Assembly (NCBI GenBank): GCA_964443745.1
Contig: CAYUEN010000007.1
Coordinates: forward strand, 1 to 64,000
Direction: 5' to 3'
Source: CAYUEN01 sp964443745
Lineage (GTDB): Bacteria; Campylobacterota; Campylobacteria; Campylobacterales; QNZT01
Length of the DNA: 64,000 nt
Position numbers and translations under genes: made by a program. Each line of letters opens with the position of its first letter. The stretch's first letter is position 1. Under the pieces are notes generated by a model that searched no databases, was not told the DNA's origin, and was given only the letters and a program-made list of their open reading frames with translations. Shown piece by piece: positions 42,738 to 50,903 of this stretch.

Positions 42738-43792
42738 TCAATCATTTTCCAGAGGAGAAGTTGATCTTCTTCGATATCCATAATGGCTTTTTTCCCCATC
42801 ACCTCCGTTATCTCTTTTGGACTGATCCCATGAGCTGGCCGTTTGAAAGTCAAATCATTTCTTTCAATCGTTTTTCCTTTCGGTATTTTTTTCGCTGCAA
42901 CCAGACTTCTTCTAGCATTTTTTCGTGCCGTCTCTTCATTTGGTAACGCTTCGACTTTAACGTTACCAATTATCTCGAAATCTCTTTTCAATTTGATTTT
43001 CAAAAGTTTCAAATCCTCTTTATCCATTGCATGATAATGATCGTTTCCTGGAAGAGATTTATCGTATGTAAAATGCTTTTCGATAATCTTACTACCCAAT
43101 ATGGCAGCAAGTTCACACACTTTCATATCCGATGGCAACGTATGATCACTATAGCCAACGATAATGTCCGGAAATGCTTTTTTCAAACCGAGTATCCTGC
43201 CAATATTTGCATTTTCATCCAAAGTTGGATAGTTTAATACACAATGTAACAAAGCCAGAGGATTTCCAAAATCGTCAATCCAGCCTACTGCCTCTTCTAT
43301 CTCGTAGAGATGGCTGGCTCCGGTTGAAAGAATAATCGGTTTTTCAAATGCACAGAGATATTCGATGAAAGGTTTGTTTGTCAAATCGGACGATGAAATT
43401 TTATATACATCCATCAAGTCGTTCAAAAAATTTGCGGACTCTATATCAAAGGGAGTACTCAAAAATTCAATATCCATTTGATCACAATACTCTTTGAGCA
43501 AAACCATTTCGTTCTTCCAAAAACTATCATATTTTTTAAAAAGCTCATATTGTGAAGTGGTCGACTCTTTTGTAGTATCCCAATATGCAGGCGAATATTT
43601 GGATGCCAATGTCTGAGCACGATATGTCTGAAATTTTATAGCATCTGCTCCACCCTCTTTTGCCTCTTCTATCAACCTTTTGGCAAGATCCAAATTTCCT
43701 TCATGATTGACTCCCGCTTCCGCGATTATGAATGGATAGGTGGGCCGTATGCTACAAGGATCGTTGTTTTCAAATAACTCTTTCAATCTCAT
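42734..43792 (-). CDS. nonulosonic acid synthase (NeuB/PseI/LegI family)
   Basis: The family condenses phosphoenolpyruvate with a 6-carbon amino sugar to make sialic, pseudaminic or legionaminic acid. The 352-residue protein has the TIM-barrel signatures FIIAEAGVNHEGN, GADAIKFQTY, FLSTPFD, ILSTGAS, LLHCVLNYP, GYSDHT and EKHFTYDK, then a C-terminal SAF (antifreeze-like) domain starting near RRSLVAAK. Which acid is made cannot be told from sequence. It overlaps the upstream fused gene by 4 nt. Confidence 0.88.
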   Translation of the reverse strand: MRLKELFENNDPCSIRPTYPFIIAEAGVNHEGNLDLAKRLIEEAKEGGADAIKFQTYRAQTLASKYSPAYWDTTKESTTSQYELFKKYDSFWKNEMVLLKEYCDQMDIEFLSTPFDIESANFLNDLMDVYKISSSDLTNKPFIEYLCAFEKPIILSTGASHLYEIEEAVGWIDDFGNPLALLHCVLNYPTLDENANIGRILGLKKAFPDIIVGYSDHTLPSDMKVCELAAILGSKIIEKHFTYDKSLPGNDHYHAMDKEDLKLLKIKLKRDFEIIGNVKVEALPNEETARKNARRSLVAAKKIPKGKTIERNDLTFKRPAHGISPKEITEVMGKKAIMDIEEDQLLLWKMIE

Positions 43793-45417
43793 ATCGTTTC
43801 CAATTGCTGTCTAATGAGTTTATTAACTCGTTTACGACCCGCTTTCAAATCGTAACTTTTCATCAAACGATTCATATGTACTCTTGTTTGCACTGATTCA
43901 ACCAACGCAACAAATTCTTCTTTGAGTTTATCATGCGAAATGGAGGTTCCTAAACCGAGATTTAAAAAACCGTATTCACTAGATGCGAAAAAATGGGTCA
44001 ATTCTCTTTCGTTTTGAGCCAAAATTATTGTTGGAGTACCAATACTCGCTGTTTCAAATGTTGTCCTACCCGCCGATGTAAAAATCAAGTCTGCCTCCAA
44101 CATATATTTGGAAATATTTGTCACATTGTTTTCAATTTTGATTTTTTCATAATTTTTTAGACTCTCTATTTTATTATATCCAAATCCTGTAATTACTTTT
44201 ATTGTGATATCATTTTGTAAACAATATTCATAAATAGATGCAATGACTTTTTGCGTAATATTATTTGGATCTACACCACCGAATGTCACCAAAACCGTCT
44301 TTACATCACCAATTTTATCTTTTTGTTCGGAATAGATAAACTCATCACGAAGAATAAAATATCGATGCCCAAAATAGTGATTTGCTTTTACCAGCTTTTC
44401 CGGATAAATCGCATTGATGACCAAATCCGCTTTTTGTGCACCCTCTCCCAAATCTTCAAAGTTTATCACTCTTTTATTCATCTTTTTCAAAGCCTCTATA
44501 TATTCTTCTTTTGTGTCTAAAATATCGTTAATGACAATATCAGGATCAAGTTGTTTTATATCCTCTAAAATATTTGTATGTTTTTGTATGACCACTGGAT
44601 AATTGTGCGATATGATTTTATCATATGCAAGTTGGCTATGGCTATCTACCAAAAAACTTATTCTATGATCCAAAATATCATTCGCTACCAAAAGCGTATT
44701 GTAAACGTGTCCCAAGCCCACTTTACTGTTGCCGGTTACTACGAATAGAATATGTTTTTTTTGGAGATAATACTCGCACAGTTGCCAATCTTCATAAGAA
44801 TCGATATCGATCTCTTCTCCACCGGAAAGCAGAAAAAGTTCTACATTTTTACCTATTCGATTTTCTGGAGTAATGATATCGCTCCTGGTGATAAAAAAAC
44901 CTCCTGTTTCTGTGAATGTAGGAGTAAGCTCTTGCCTATTCAGCCGTTTTTCATAATTTGGAACAAATCTGTTGTTTTCCTTTCTCCAAGATAAATGAGT
45001 AGAATCTTTAGCGGCAATAATTGTCTCTATATTCGGATTAGATGTGATCTTCAAAATAGCATTGTCCAAAGAAGCGGTTCTCAAAAGGGGAGAGGTGGGT
45101 TGAAGTGTTACGATAATGTCGTACTCCTTTTTTTCTTTTGCACGAGCATATTCATAACAGTCATAAACGACAGGATCCAACGTAATATGATCCGCAGCGA
45201 TGGATTGATCCCGCTTATGCTTTTGGGCACCAAATTTCAATCCCAAATCTAAAATTTCATCATCTTCACTCGAAAGATATACGTCAGGAGTAAATTTTGA
45301 TGCCAATGCCGTTTTAATGGCGTAATAAATCAGTGGTTTGCCATTGAGTAGTCTCAAATTTTTTCTAGGAATTCCTTTGGAACCTCCCCTGGCAGGGATT
45401 ACTACCAATATATTCAA
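43789..45417 (-). CDS. fused CMP-nonulosonate cytidylyltransferase and PseG/SpsG-like domain
   Basis: This 542-residue protein has two domains. Residues 1-219 are an acylneuraminate cytidylyltransferase with IPARGGSKGIPRKN (7-20), LQPTSPLLR and EEIDIDSYED. Residues 221-542 are a GT-B-like domain of the PseG/SpsG type, with GLGHVYN (His237), VLVTFGGVDPNN and SAGRTTFETASIGTP. PseG removes UDP from the pseudaminic acid precursor. The segment matching the PseG catalytic Asp-x-Tyr region reads N297-D-I-L, so the Tyr may be missing. The fusion joins two steps that flank the synthase encoded next. It is the first gene of the operon and strongly AT-rich. Confidence 0.82.
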   Translation of the reverse strand: MNILVVIPARGGSKGIPRKNLRLLNGKPLIYYAIKTALASKFTPDVYLSSEDDEILDLGLKFGAQKHKRDQSIAADHITLDPVVYDCYEYARAKEKKEYDIIVTLQPTSPLLRTASLDNAILKITSNPNIETIIAAKDSTHLSWRKENNRFVPNYEKRLNRQELTPTFTETGGFFITRSDIITPENRIGKNVELFLLSGGEEIDIDSYEDWQLCEYYLQKKHILFVVTGNSKVGLGHVYNTLLVANDILDHRISFLVDSHSQLAYDKIISHNYPVVIQKHTNILEDIKQLDPDIVINDILDTKEEYIEALKKMNKRVINFEDLGEGAQKADLVINAIYPEKLVKANHYFGHRYFILRDEFIYSEQKDKIGDVKTVLVTFGGVDPNNITQKVIASIYEYCLQNDITIKVITGFGYNKIESLKNYEKIKIENNVTNISKYMLEADLIFTSAGRTTFETASIGTPTIILAQNERELTHFFASSEYGFLNLGLGTSISHDKLKEEFVALVESVQTRVHMNRLMKSYDLKAGRKRVNKLIRQQLETI

Positions 45418-45476
45418 ATTCTACTCCATTTGCAGTTTTTACTTGCCCCTGTCTTTTCAGTAAAACATAGCTATTC

Positions 45477-46121
45477 TTATTTTATACATTTTCCCAGCAC
45501 GGCCAAAAACCTCTCCCGCTCCATCTCCACCGCCCCCATCCGTTTCAGATGTTCCGAAGGTACCTGGCAATCGATCAATTCGTATCCGTTCTCAAGCGCA
45601 TAGTGTGCCAGTTGGACGAGCGCGGCTTTGGAAGCGTCGGTCTTGGTGTGAAACATCGATTCGCCGCAAAAGATGCGGCCGAGGTCTATCCCGTAAAGAC
45701 CTCCGACGAGTTCTCCTTCGTAATAGGTCTCGAACGATTTGGCCAATCCCATTTCGTGGATTTTGAGATAGGCGTCGATCACCTCTTCCAAGATCCACGT
45801 TCCCTCCTCCCGATCGACTCTGACGTTGCGGCAGCTTCGTATCACTCTCTCGAAATCGCAATCGATCCTGAATTCGAATTTCTTCATACTTTTTTCGAGA
45901 CTTCTGGAGATTTTGATATCTTTGGGATAGAGAACGAGCCGCGGATCCGGGCTCCACCAGAGTATGGGGTCGTTTTCGTTGTACCATGGGAAGATTCCCT
46001 GCAGATAGGCGGAGACGACACGATCGGGATCGAGATCGCCGCCCCAGGCGACAAGCCCCTCTTTGGGGGCCTCTTTCGGGTCGGGGAAAAGATAGTTGAA
46101 TCGGCTGAGTTCCGGTATCAA
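45477..46121 (-). CDS. aat: leucyl/phenylalanyl-tRNA-protein transferase
   Basis: Aat attaches Leu or Phe to proteins starting with Lys or Arg, making them ClpS-ClpAP substrates. The 214-residue sequence has family hallmarks: GLVAWGGDLDPDRV, YLQGIFPWYNENDPILWWSPDPR, EVVGGLYGI-type GELVGGLYGI, FCGESMFH and DCQVPSEHL. A TTG start at 46121, 4 nt after the clpA stop and preceded by AGGGAT, fits the family N-terminus. It is the third gene of a clpS-clpA-aat operon. Confidence 0.95.
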   Translation of the reverse strand: MIPELSRFNYLFPDPKEAPKEGLVAWGGDLDPDRVVSAYLQGIFPWYNENDPILWWSPDPRLVLYPKDIKISRSLEKSMKKFEFRIDCDFERVIRSCRNVRVDREEGTWILEEVIDAYLKIHEMGLAKSFETYYEGELVGGLYGIDLGRIFCGESMFHTKTDASKAALVQLAHYALENGYELIDCQVPSEHLKRMGAVEMERERFLAVLGKCIK

Positions 46122-46125
46122 ATCC

Positions 46126-48315
46126 CTACTTAGCGCCGATATACTCGATCGTGAGTCTCTCTCCGTCCATATCGAGTCTCACCTCGCCTCCGTTTTGCAG
46201 CGCACCGAAGAGCACTTCGTCCGTCAGCGGCGTTTTGACCTCTTCCTGGATGACTCGGCTCATCACCCTCGCACCCATCGCGGAGTCGTATCCTTTATGA
46301 GCGAAATATTTTTTCGCCGCATCGCTGGCCGTGATCGTGATACGTTTCTCTTTGAGCTGTTCTTCGAGCTCTTTGAGCATCTTTTCGACGATATGGATCA
46401 TGATCTCCTCACCGAGCGGTTTGAAGTGGACGATCGCATCGAGGCGATTCCTAAACTCCGGCGCGAAGAAGCTCTTGATCGCCTCGGTGGCCTGATGGGT
46501 CTCCTCTTTGTGGAAGCCCATCTGGGGCGCGGCTTGCGTACCGAGATTGCTCGTCATGATGATGATGACGTTTCTAAAATCGGTCTTGATGCCATCGTTG
46601 TCGGTCAGCGTAGCATTGTCCATCACCTGAAGCAGGATGTTCATGATATCAGGATGCGCTTTTTCGATCTCATCGAGCAACAATACGGTATAGGGGTGTT
46701 TGCGGATCGCTTCGGTAAGCTGACCCCCCTCTTCGTATCCCACATAACCAGGAGGCGCACCGATGAGTCGGCTGACAGTGTGTTTTTCCATATATTCGCT
46801 CATATCGAATCTCTCGAAATGGACTCCCAGCGTCTGAGCCAACTGTTTGGCGACCTCGGTCTTACCCACACCCGTTGGTCCGGCAAAAAGAAACGACCCG
46901 ATCGGCGCGTTGGGTTTGCCCAACCCCGCACGGGCTCTTTTGATCGCCATCGCCAACTGTTCGATCGCTTCGTCCTGTCCGAAGACTTTCGTCTTGAGAA
47001 TCTTCTCCAGATCTTTCAAAATCGCCTTATCATCGCTACTGACCTGCCTACTCGGTATATTTGCCATCTTCGAAACGATCGCTTCGATATCCTTGACCGT
47101 GACGTTCGCGCGCTTGCGCTCCGCGATATGAAACGACGCACCCACTTCGTCGATCAAATCGATCGCGGAGTCAGGCAAAAAGCGGTCGTTGATATATTTT
47201 TTTGCAAGTTCGACCGACGTTCTGAGCGCTTTGTGCGAATATTTGACCCGATGGTGCTCTTCGTACTTCTCTTTGAGGCCCAGCACGATTTTGTAGGAGT
47301 CTTCGATGGAGGGTTCGTCTACATCCACTTTCGCAAATCTTCGGCTAAGCGCCTTGTCCTTGTCGAAAAAGTTTCTGAACTCTCCGTAAGTGGTCGCGCC
47401 GATACACTTGATACTGCCGTTGGCCAGTGCCGGCTTGAGCAGATTCGACAGATCCATCGAACCGCCGCTTGTCGAACCCGCTCCTACGATCGTATGGATT
47501 TCATCGATGAAAAGGATCGCGTTGTCGATCTCTTGCAGTTCATTCAAAACGCCTTTGAGCCGTTTTTCGAAATCACCTCTGTATTTGGTGCCCGAAAGCA
47601 GTCCGCCGATATCCAGAGAGAAGAGTTTGGCGTTTTTGAGAATCTCGGGCGTCTCTTCGTGTACGATTTTCAGCGCCAGTCCCTCGACGATCGCCGTCTT
47701 ACCCACTCCCGGCTCACCCACCAGCAGCGGATTGTTCTTCTTCCTACGACAGAGCACCTGCATTACGCGATTGAGTTCGTCTTCACGGCCGATCACGGGA
47801 TCGATCCTGCCGCTTTTGGCAAGAGCGTTGAGATCGATCGTATAGTTGGCCAACTCTCCGTCTTCCTTGACGGTGACCTGGTCCTCTTCGTGTTTTTCTT
47901 CGGTAATAGCTTCGAGAATCGCGAGCTTGGAAACACCCTGCTGCTTGAGCAGATAGACACTGTAACTACGCTCCTCTTCAAACAGCGCGGCAAGCAGATC
48001 GCCCACGGTCGCCTGCTTCTTGTCCGCCCCTTTGATATGGGATATCATCGAGTCGATCACGCGTGCGAGTGCGACCGTTTCGAACGGATCGTGGTAGTTT
48101 TCCTGAGGAAGCGGTTTGAAAACCGAATCAAGATGTGTTTTGATTCGCTCATGCAAAAAGTCGGTATCCGCTCCGCACTTTTTGAGTATCTCGATCGCCA
48201 TCTCGTTGGTCAGCAGCGAATAGAAGACATGCTCTATCGTCACATATTCGTGTCGGTTCTTTTTGGCAAACTCCAACGCTTCATTCAGGACTGAATTCAA
48301 CTCTTTATTCAACAT
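46126..48315 (-). CDS. clpA: ClpA, ATP-dependent unfoldase subunit
   Basis: ClpA feeds substrates to ClpP. The 729-residue protein has the Clp N-domain, AAA1 with GEPGVGKTA and LFIDEIH, AAA2 with GPTGVGKTE, LLDEIEKAHPD and the GYVGYEEGG pore loop. It lacks the long M domain of ClpB. The IGF/IGL ClpP-binding loop region falls near MTSNLGTQAAPQMGF. It starts 4 nt after clpS. clpP is not in the window. Confidence 0.96.
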   Translation of the reverse strand: MLNKELNSVLNEALEFAKKNRHEYVTIEHVFYSLLTNEMAIEILKKCGADTDFLHERIKTHLDSVFKPLPQENYHDPFETVALARVIDSMISHIKGADKKQATVGDLLAALFEEERSYSVYLLKQQGVSKLAILEAITEEKHEEDQVTVKEDGELANYTIDLNALAKSGRIDPVIGREDELNRVMQVLCRRKKNNPLLVGEPGVGKTAIVEGLALKIVHEETPEILKNAKLFSLDIGGLLSGTKYRGDFEKRLKGVLNELQEIDNAILFIDEIHTIVGAGSTSGGSMDLSNLLKPALANGSIKCIGATTYGEFRNFFDKDKALSRRFAKVDVDEPSIEDSYKIVLGLKEKYEEHHRVKYSHKALRTSVELAKKYINDRFLPDSAIDLIDEVGASFHIAERKRANVTVKDIEAIVSKMANIPSRQVSSDDKAILKDLEKILKTKVFGQDEAIEQLAMAIKRARAGLGKPNAPIGSFLFAGPTGVGKTEVAKQLAQTLGVHFERFDMSEYMEKHTVSRLIGAPPGYVGYEEGGQLTEAIRKHPYTVLLLDEIEKAHPDIMNILLQVMDNATLTDNDGIKTDFRNVIIIMTSNLGTQAAPQMGFHKEETHQATEAIKSFFAPEFRNRLDAIVHFKPLGEEIMIHIVEKMLKELEEQLKEKRITITASDAAKKYFAHKGYDSAMGARVMSRVIQEEVKTPLTDEVLFGALQNGGEVRLDMDGERLTIEYIGAK

Positions 48316-48319
48316 ATAT

Positions 48320-48655
48320 TTATTCTTCCTCCATAATCGCTTTCAATGGATATTCGTTTTCTCTGGCTTTTTGGGTCACCTGAGCTATTTTGGTCTCCGC
48401 TATCTCATATGTGTAGATCCCGCACACACCGCGTCCTTCACGATGAATACGGAGCATAATGTTGATAGCGCTGTCGAGTTTATGGCCAAATATATCCATT
48501 AAAATCTCAACCACAAAATCCATACTGGTATAATCGTCATTCAACAGGACGACTTTATATCTCTTCAGATGGGAGAGCGCTTCCTCACTCTCTTCACTCA
48601 GTTCATGTTCGTTTTTGTAACCCAAACAGACACCCTTGTCTTCATTTACTTTCAC
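48320..48655 (-). CDS. clpS: ClpS adaptor
   Basis: ClpS delivers N-degron substrates to ClpA. The 111-residue product has a flexible N-terminal 30 residues and then the conserved core KVVLLNDDYTSMDFVVEIL and IHREGRGVCGIY, including the Asn-Asp pair that binds the N-terminal residue. The GTG at 48655 lies only 2 nt after a TATAAT box, so a downstream start such as the in-frame TTG at codon 11, or another promoter, is possible. First gene of the operon with clpA and aat. Confidence 0.93.
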   Translation of the reverse strand: MKVNEDKGVCLGYKNEHELSEESEEALSHLKRYKVVLLNDDYTSMDFVVEILMDIFGHKLDSAINIMLRIHREGRGVCGIYTYEIAETKIAQVTQKARENEYPLKAIMEEE

Positions 48656-48657
48656 TT

Positions 48658-48663
48658 ATTATA
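48658..48663 (-). promoter_or_regulatory. TATAAT box immediately before clpS
   Basis: A perfect TATAAT on the minus strand, 2 nt from the annotated GTG of clpS. If it is a true -10 element, the transcript starts inside the first codons and translation must begin further downstream. Confidence 0.4.
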
Positions 48664-48757
48664 CCTATTTTTTGGAACAAAAGGTTTATAAAAGGTAAAT
48701 AAACCAGAGAGAGATGAAAAATTGTATTCTAACTTGTAGTTTGGTAATATTTTTTGT

Positions 48758-49393
48758 ATGAGACCTCTTTTCATCACCGCCACCAATACCGGCATCGGCA
48801 AAACCTACACCACCATCCGGTTGATACACCATTTCGGCAGCCGGGGCATCAAAGTCACCCCTTTCAAACCGATAGAGACGGGTGTCGAGAAATACCCAAA
48901 AGATGCCGCTTCCTTGCTTGAGGCCGCAAAGCGCTACAATCCCCGCCTTCGACACCTGCAACCAGAAGAGATCTGTCCGCTTCGTTTTTCGCTTCCCGCC
49001 TCCCCTTTCGTGGCCAGAGGAGAGAGGGAGTGCGCGATCGAAGAGATCGAAAAGCGTTTCGAATCCCTTTTGGAGACTTGCGATCTACTGCTTGTCGAGG
49101 GGGCGGGCGGGTTGATGGTTCCGCTGGAGTGCGACTTCTTCATGGTCGATCTCATTTCGCTGCTTGGAGCCCATACGCTGCTGGTTACGCACGATCGACT
49201 CGGATCGATCAACGATACGCTTCTGAGCCTTTCGCTTCTAAAGCAGCGGGGACTTTCGCACCACTGGTGCGTCAACCTCAGAGACGAAGCGGCGTTCGTC
49301 AAAACGACGCTGCCGTTCTACGAGCGCTGCTTCGGCACGATTCTCACCCTCCCGCATCTCTCCGAGTGGGCGGACGGCCTGATCAATAGCTGA
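48758..49393 (+). CDS. bioD: dethiobiotin synthetase
   Basis: BioD closes the ureido ring of dethiobiotin with CO2 and ATP. The 211-residue protein starts with FITATNTGIGKT, the P-loop at residues 9-16, followed by KPIETG and the switch EGAGGLMVPL. The length is normal. No other bio genes are adjacent. Its stop overlaps the stop region of the convergent glycine-zipper gene by 11 nt. Confidence 0.93.
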   Translation: MRPLFITATNTGIGKTYTTIRLIHHFGSRGIKVTPFKPIETGVEKYPKDAASLLEAAKRYNPRLRHLQPEEICPLRFSLPASPFVARGERECAIEEIEKRFESLLETCDLLLVEGAGGLMVPLECDFFMVDLISLLGAHTLLVTHDRLGSINDTLLSLSLLKQRGLSHHWCVNLRDEAAFVKTTLPFYERCFGTILTLPHLSEWADGLINS

Positions 49394-49907
49394 TCGTCAC
49401 CGTCACCGGAATTCTGGAGAGTTTCCGGTCACTGAACTTGACGATTTTGCGCCCCTTGAAATAGCCGATGTTTTTGTATCCCATCGAACGGTTGACGGTG
49501 CGGCTTCTGTATTTGGTAACGCATTTTCGCCGGGTGACGTAGCGGGTCGTCTCGTATCCTCCCTGCGCTCCCTGGGATGCGATGTTGCTGCCGACCAGCG
49601 TTCCCAGAATCGCGCCCCCGATCGTCGCGACGTCTTTGCCGCTTCCTTTACTGATCTGATGTCCGAGTATACCTCCGGCGGCACCCCCGATGATCGCACC
49701 AGCCGTCGTATCTCCACCACCGCCTCCACGATACTCTCTGACAGGAACCCGTTCGTCCCAGCACTCTTCGTAAGGCTCCTGTTCCACGACACGCTCGTAG
49801 GCCGGTTCGCTGGAAACCACCTTTACGTAGGTCGTATACTCTATCTCTTCAGCCTGCATCAGTGAACATACACCCAGCAGTACAATAGATAGCGCGATCT
49901 TTTTCAT
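49383..49907 (-). CDS. exported glycine-zipper (2TM) protein
   Basis: The 174-residue protein has a signal peptide (about 1-19), then an acidic stretch, then a glycine-zipper region at about 68-112 (AGAIIGGAAGGILGHQI, IGGAILGTLVGSNIA) that forms a hairpin in membranes. It ends in a basic, tyrosine-rich tail. It resembles SlyB/17 kDa-antigen-type envelope proteins but lacks a lipobox. The ATG at 49907 has AAGGAG 5 nt upstream; a GTG two codons earlier is less likely. Function unknown, probably envelope stability. Confidence 0.78.
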   Translation of the reverse strand: MKKIALSIVLLGVCSLMQAEEIEYTTYVKVVSSEPAYERVVEQEPYEECWDERVPVREYRGGGGGDTTAGAIIGGAAGGILGHQISKGSGKDVATIGGAILGTLVGSNIASQGAQGGYETTRYVTRRKCVTKYRSRTVNRSMGYKNIGYFKGRKIVKFSDRKLSRIPVTVTISY

Positions 49908-50015
49908 GATCACTCCTTTGAGACAAATTTTAATTTTATAACATCATGATAACATGAATTTGTGAACCGATCGTGAAGTATTCCTCTAAGTCCGGCTATG
50001 GTAGACTCTTATGTC

Positions 50016-50903
50016 ATGAAGCATCTGATCAACACTACGGATTTGACGATCGACGAGATAGAGAGGCTGTTCGAGCGGGCCGAAACGTTTAGAAACGGCA
50101 CCATACCCCAGACGCTGGATCGCAAACTCATCATCACGATCTTTTTCGAAAACTCCACCCGTACCCGCAGCAGTTTCGAAATCGCGGCCAAAAGGCTAGG
50201 CGCCAACGTGGTCAGCCTCGATGTCTCCAGAAGCTCCGCCAAAAAAGGCGAAACCCTTTTCGATACCGCCGCCAATCTCGATGCGATGGAACCGGACGCG
50301 ATCGTCGTCAGGCACAAAAACGCCGGTGTGCCGAAGATCCTCTCCGGTTATGTCAACTGCCCCATTCTAAACGGCGGCGACGGGGCTCATGCTCACCCCA
50401 CACAGGCACTCCTGGATCTGTTCACGATCAAACGCTATCTTCCAAATCCCGCCGGCAAAAAGATCGCGATCGTAGGCGATATCAAAAATTCCCGCGTCGC
50501 CAACAGCAATATAGAGCTGTTGAATCGCTTCGGGTTGGAGGTGATTTTGGTCTCTCCTCCCCACTTCATGCCCTCCCTTCCCTCTTTCAGAAGGACGTAC
50601 GATCTGCACACCGTCATCGACGAGGTCGACATCATTATGAGCCTGCGGACACAAACCGAACGCCACGCCAATCCGATCTACGCCTCCCTGAAAGATTACG
50701 CGAGCGATTTTTGCATCACCAAAGAGTTGGTGGGGGATCGAGAGTTGATACTGCTGCATCCGGGTCCGGTACATCGCAACATCGACATCGACGACGCGAT
50801 GCTGCGCGATCCCAGGTGCAAAGTTCTCGAACAGGTCCAAAACGGCGTCTATCTCAGAATGGCCGTCCTCGAAGCCCTGATTCATGGTCGATTCTCACTT
50901 TAG
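50016..50903 (+). CDS. pyrB: aspartate carbamoyltransferase catalytic subunit
   Basis: PyrB makes carbamoyl-aspartate in pyrimidine synthesis. The 295-residue protein (from MKHLINTTDL) shows FFENSTRTRSSFE, the carbamoyl-phosphate site, GDGAHAHPTQALLDL, and LLHPGPVHRNIDID. An ATG at 49998 would add 6 residues; neither has a clear ribosome site. I chose 50016 because family members begin close to this Met. It heads an operon with pabB, pabC and an unknown gene; pabB overlaps its last 20 nt. Confidence 0.94.
   Translation: MKHLINTTDLTIDEIERLFERAETFRNGTIPQTLDRKLIITIFFENSTRTRSSFEIAAKRLGANVVSLDVSRSSAKKGETLFDTAANLDAMEPDAIVVRHKNAGVPKILSGYVNCPILNGGDGAHAHPTQALLDLFTIKRYLPNPAGKKIAIVGDIKNSRVANSNIELLNRFGLEVILVSPPHFMPSLPSFRRTYDLHTVIDEVDIIMSLRTQTERHANPIYASLKDYASDFCITKELVGDRELILLHPGPVHRNIDIDDAMLRDPRCKVLEQVQNGVYLRMAVLEALIHGRFSL

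Noticed and set aside
46096..48294. 732-residue open frame on the plus strand
   Set aside because: It is exactly antisense to clpA and has no domain, start signal or sensible composition; it results from codon bias of clpA.
49944..49957. TCATG-N4-CATGA inverted repeat upstream of pyrB
   Set aside because: Only 5 bp per arm in an AT-rich intergenic region; likely by chance.
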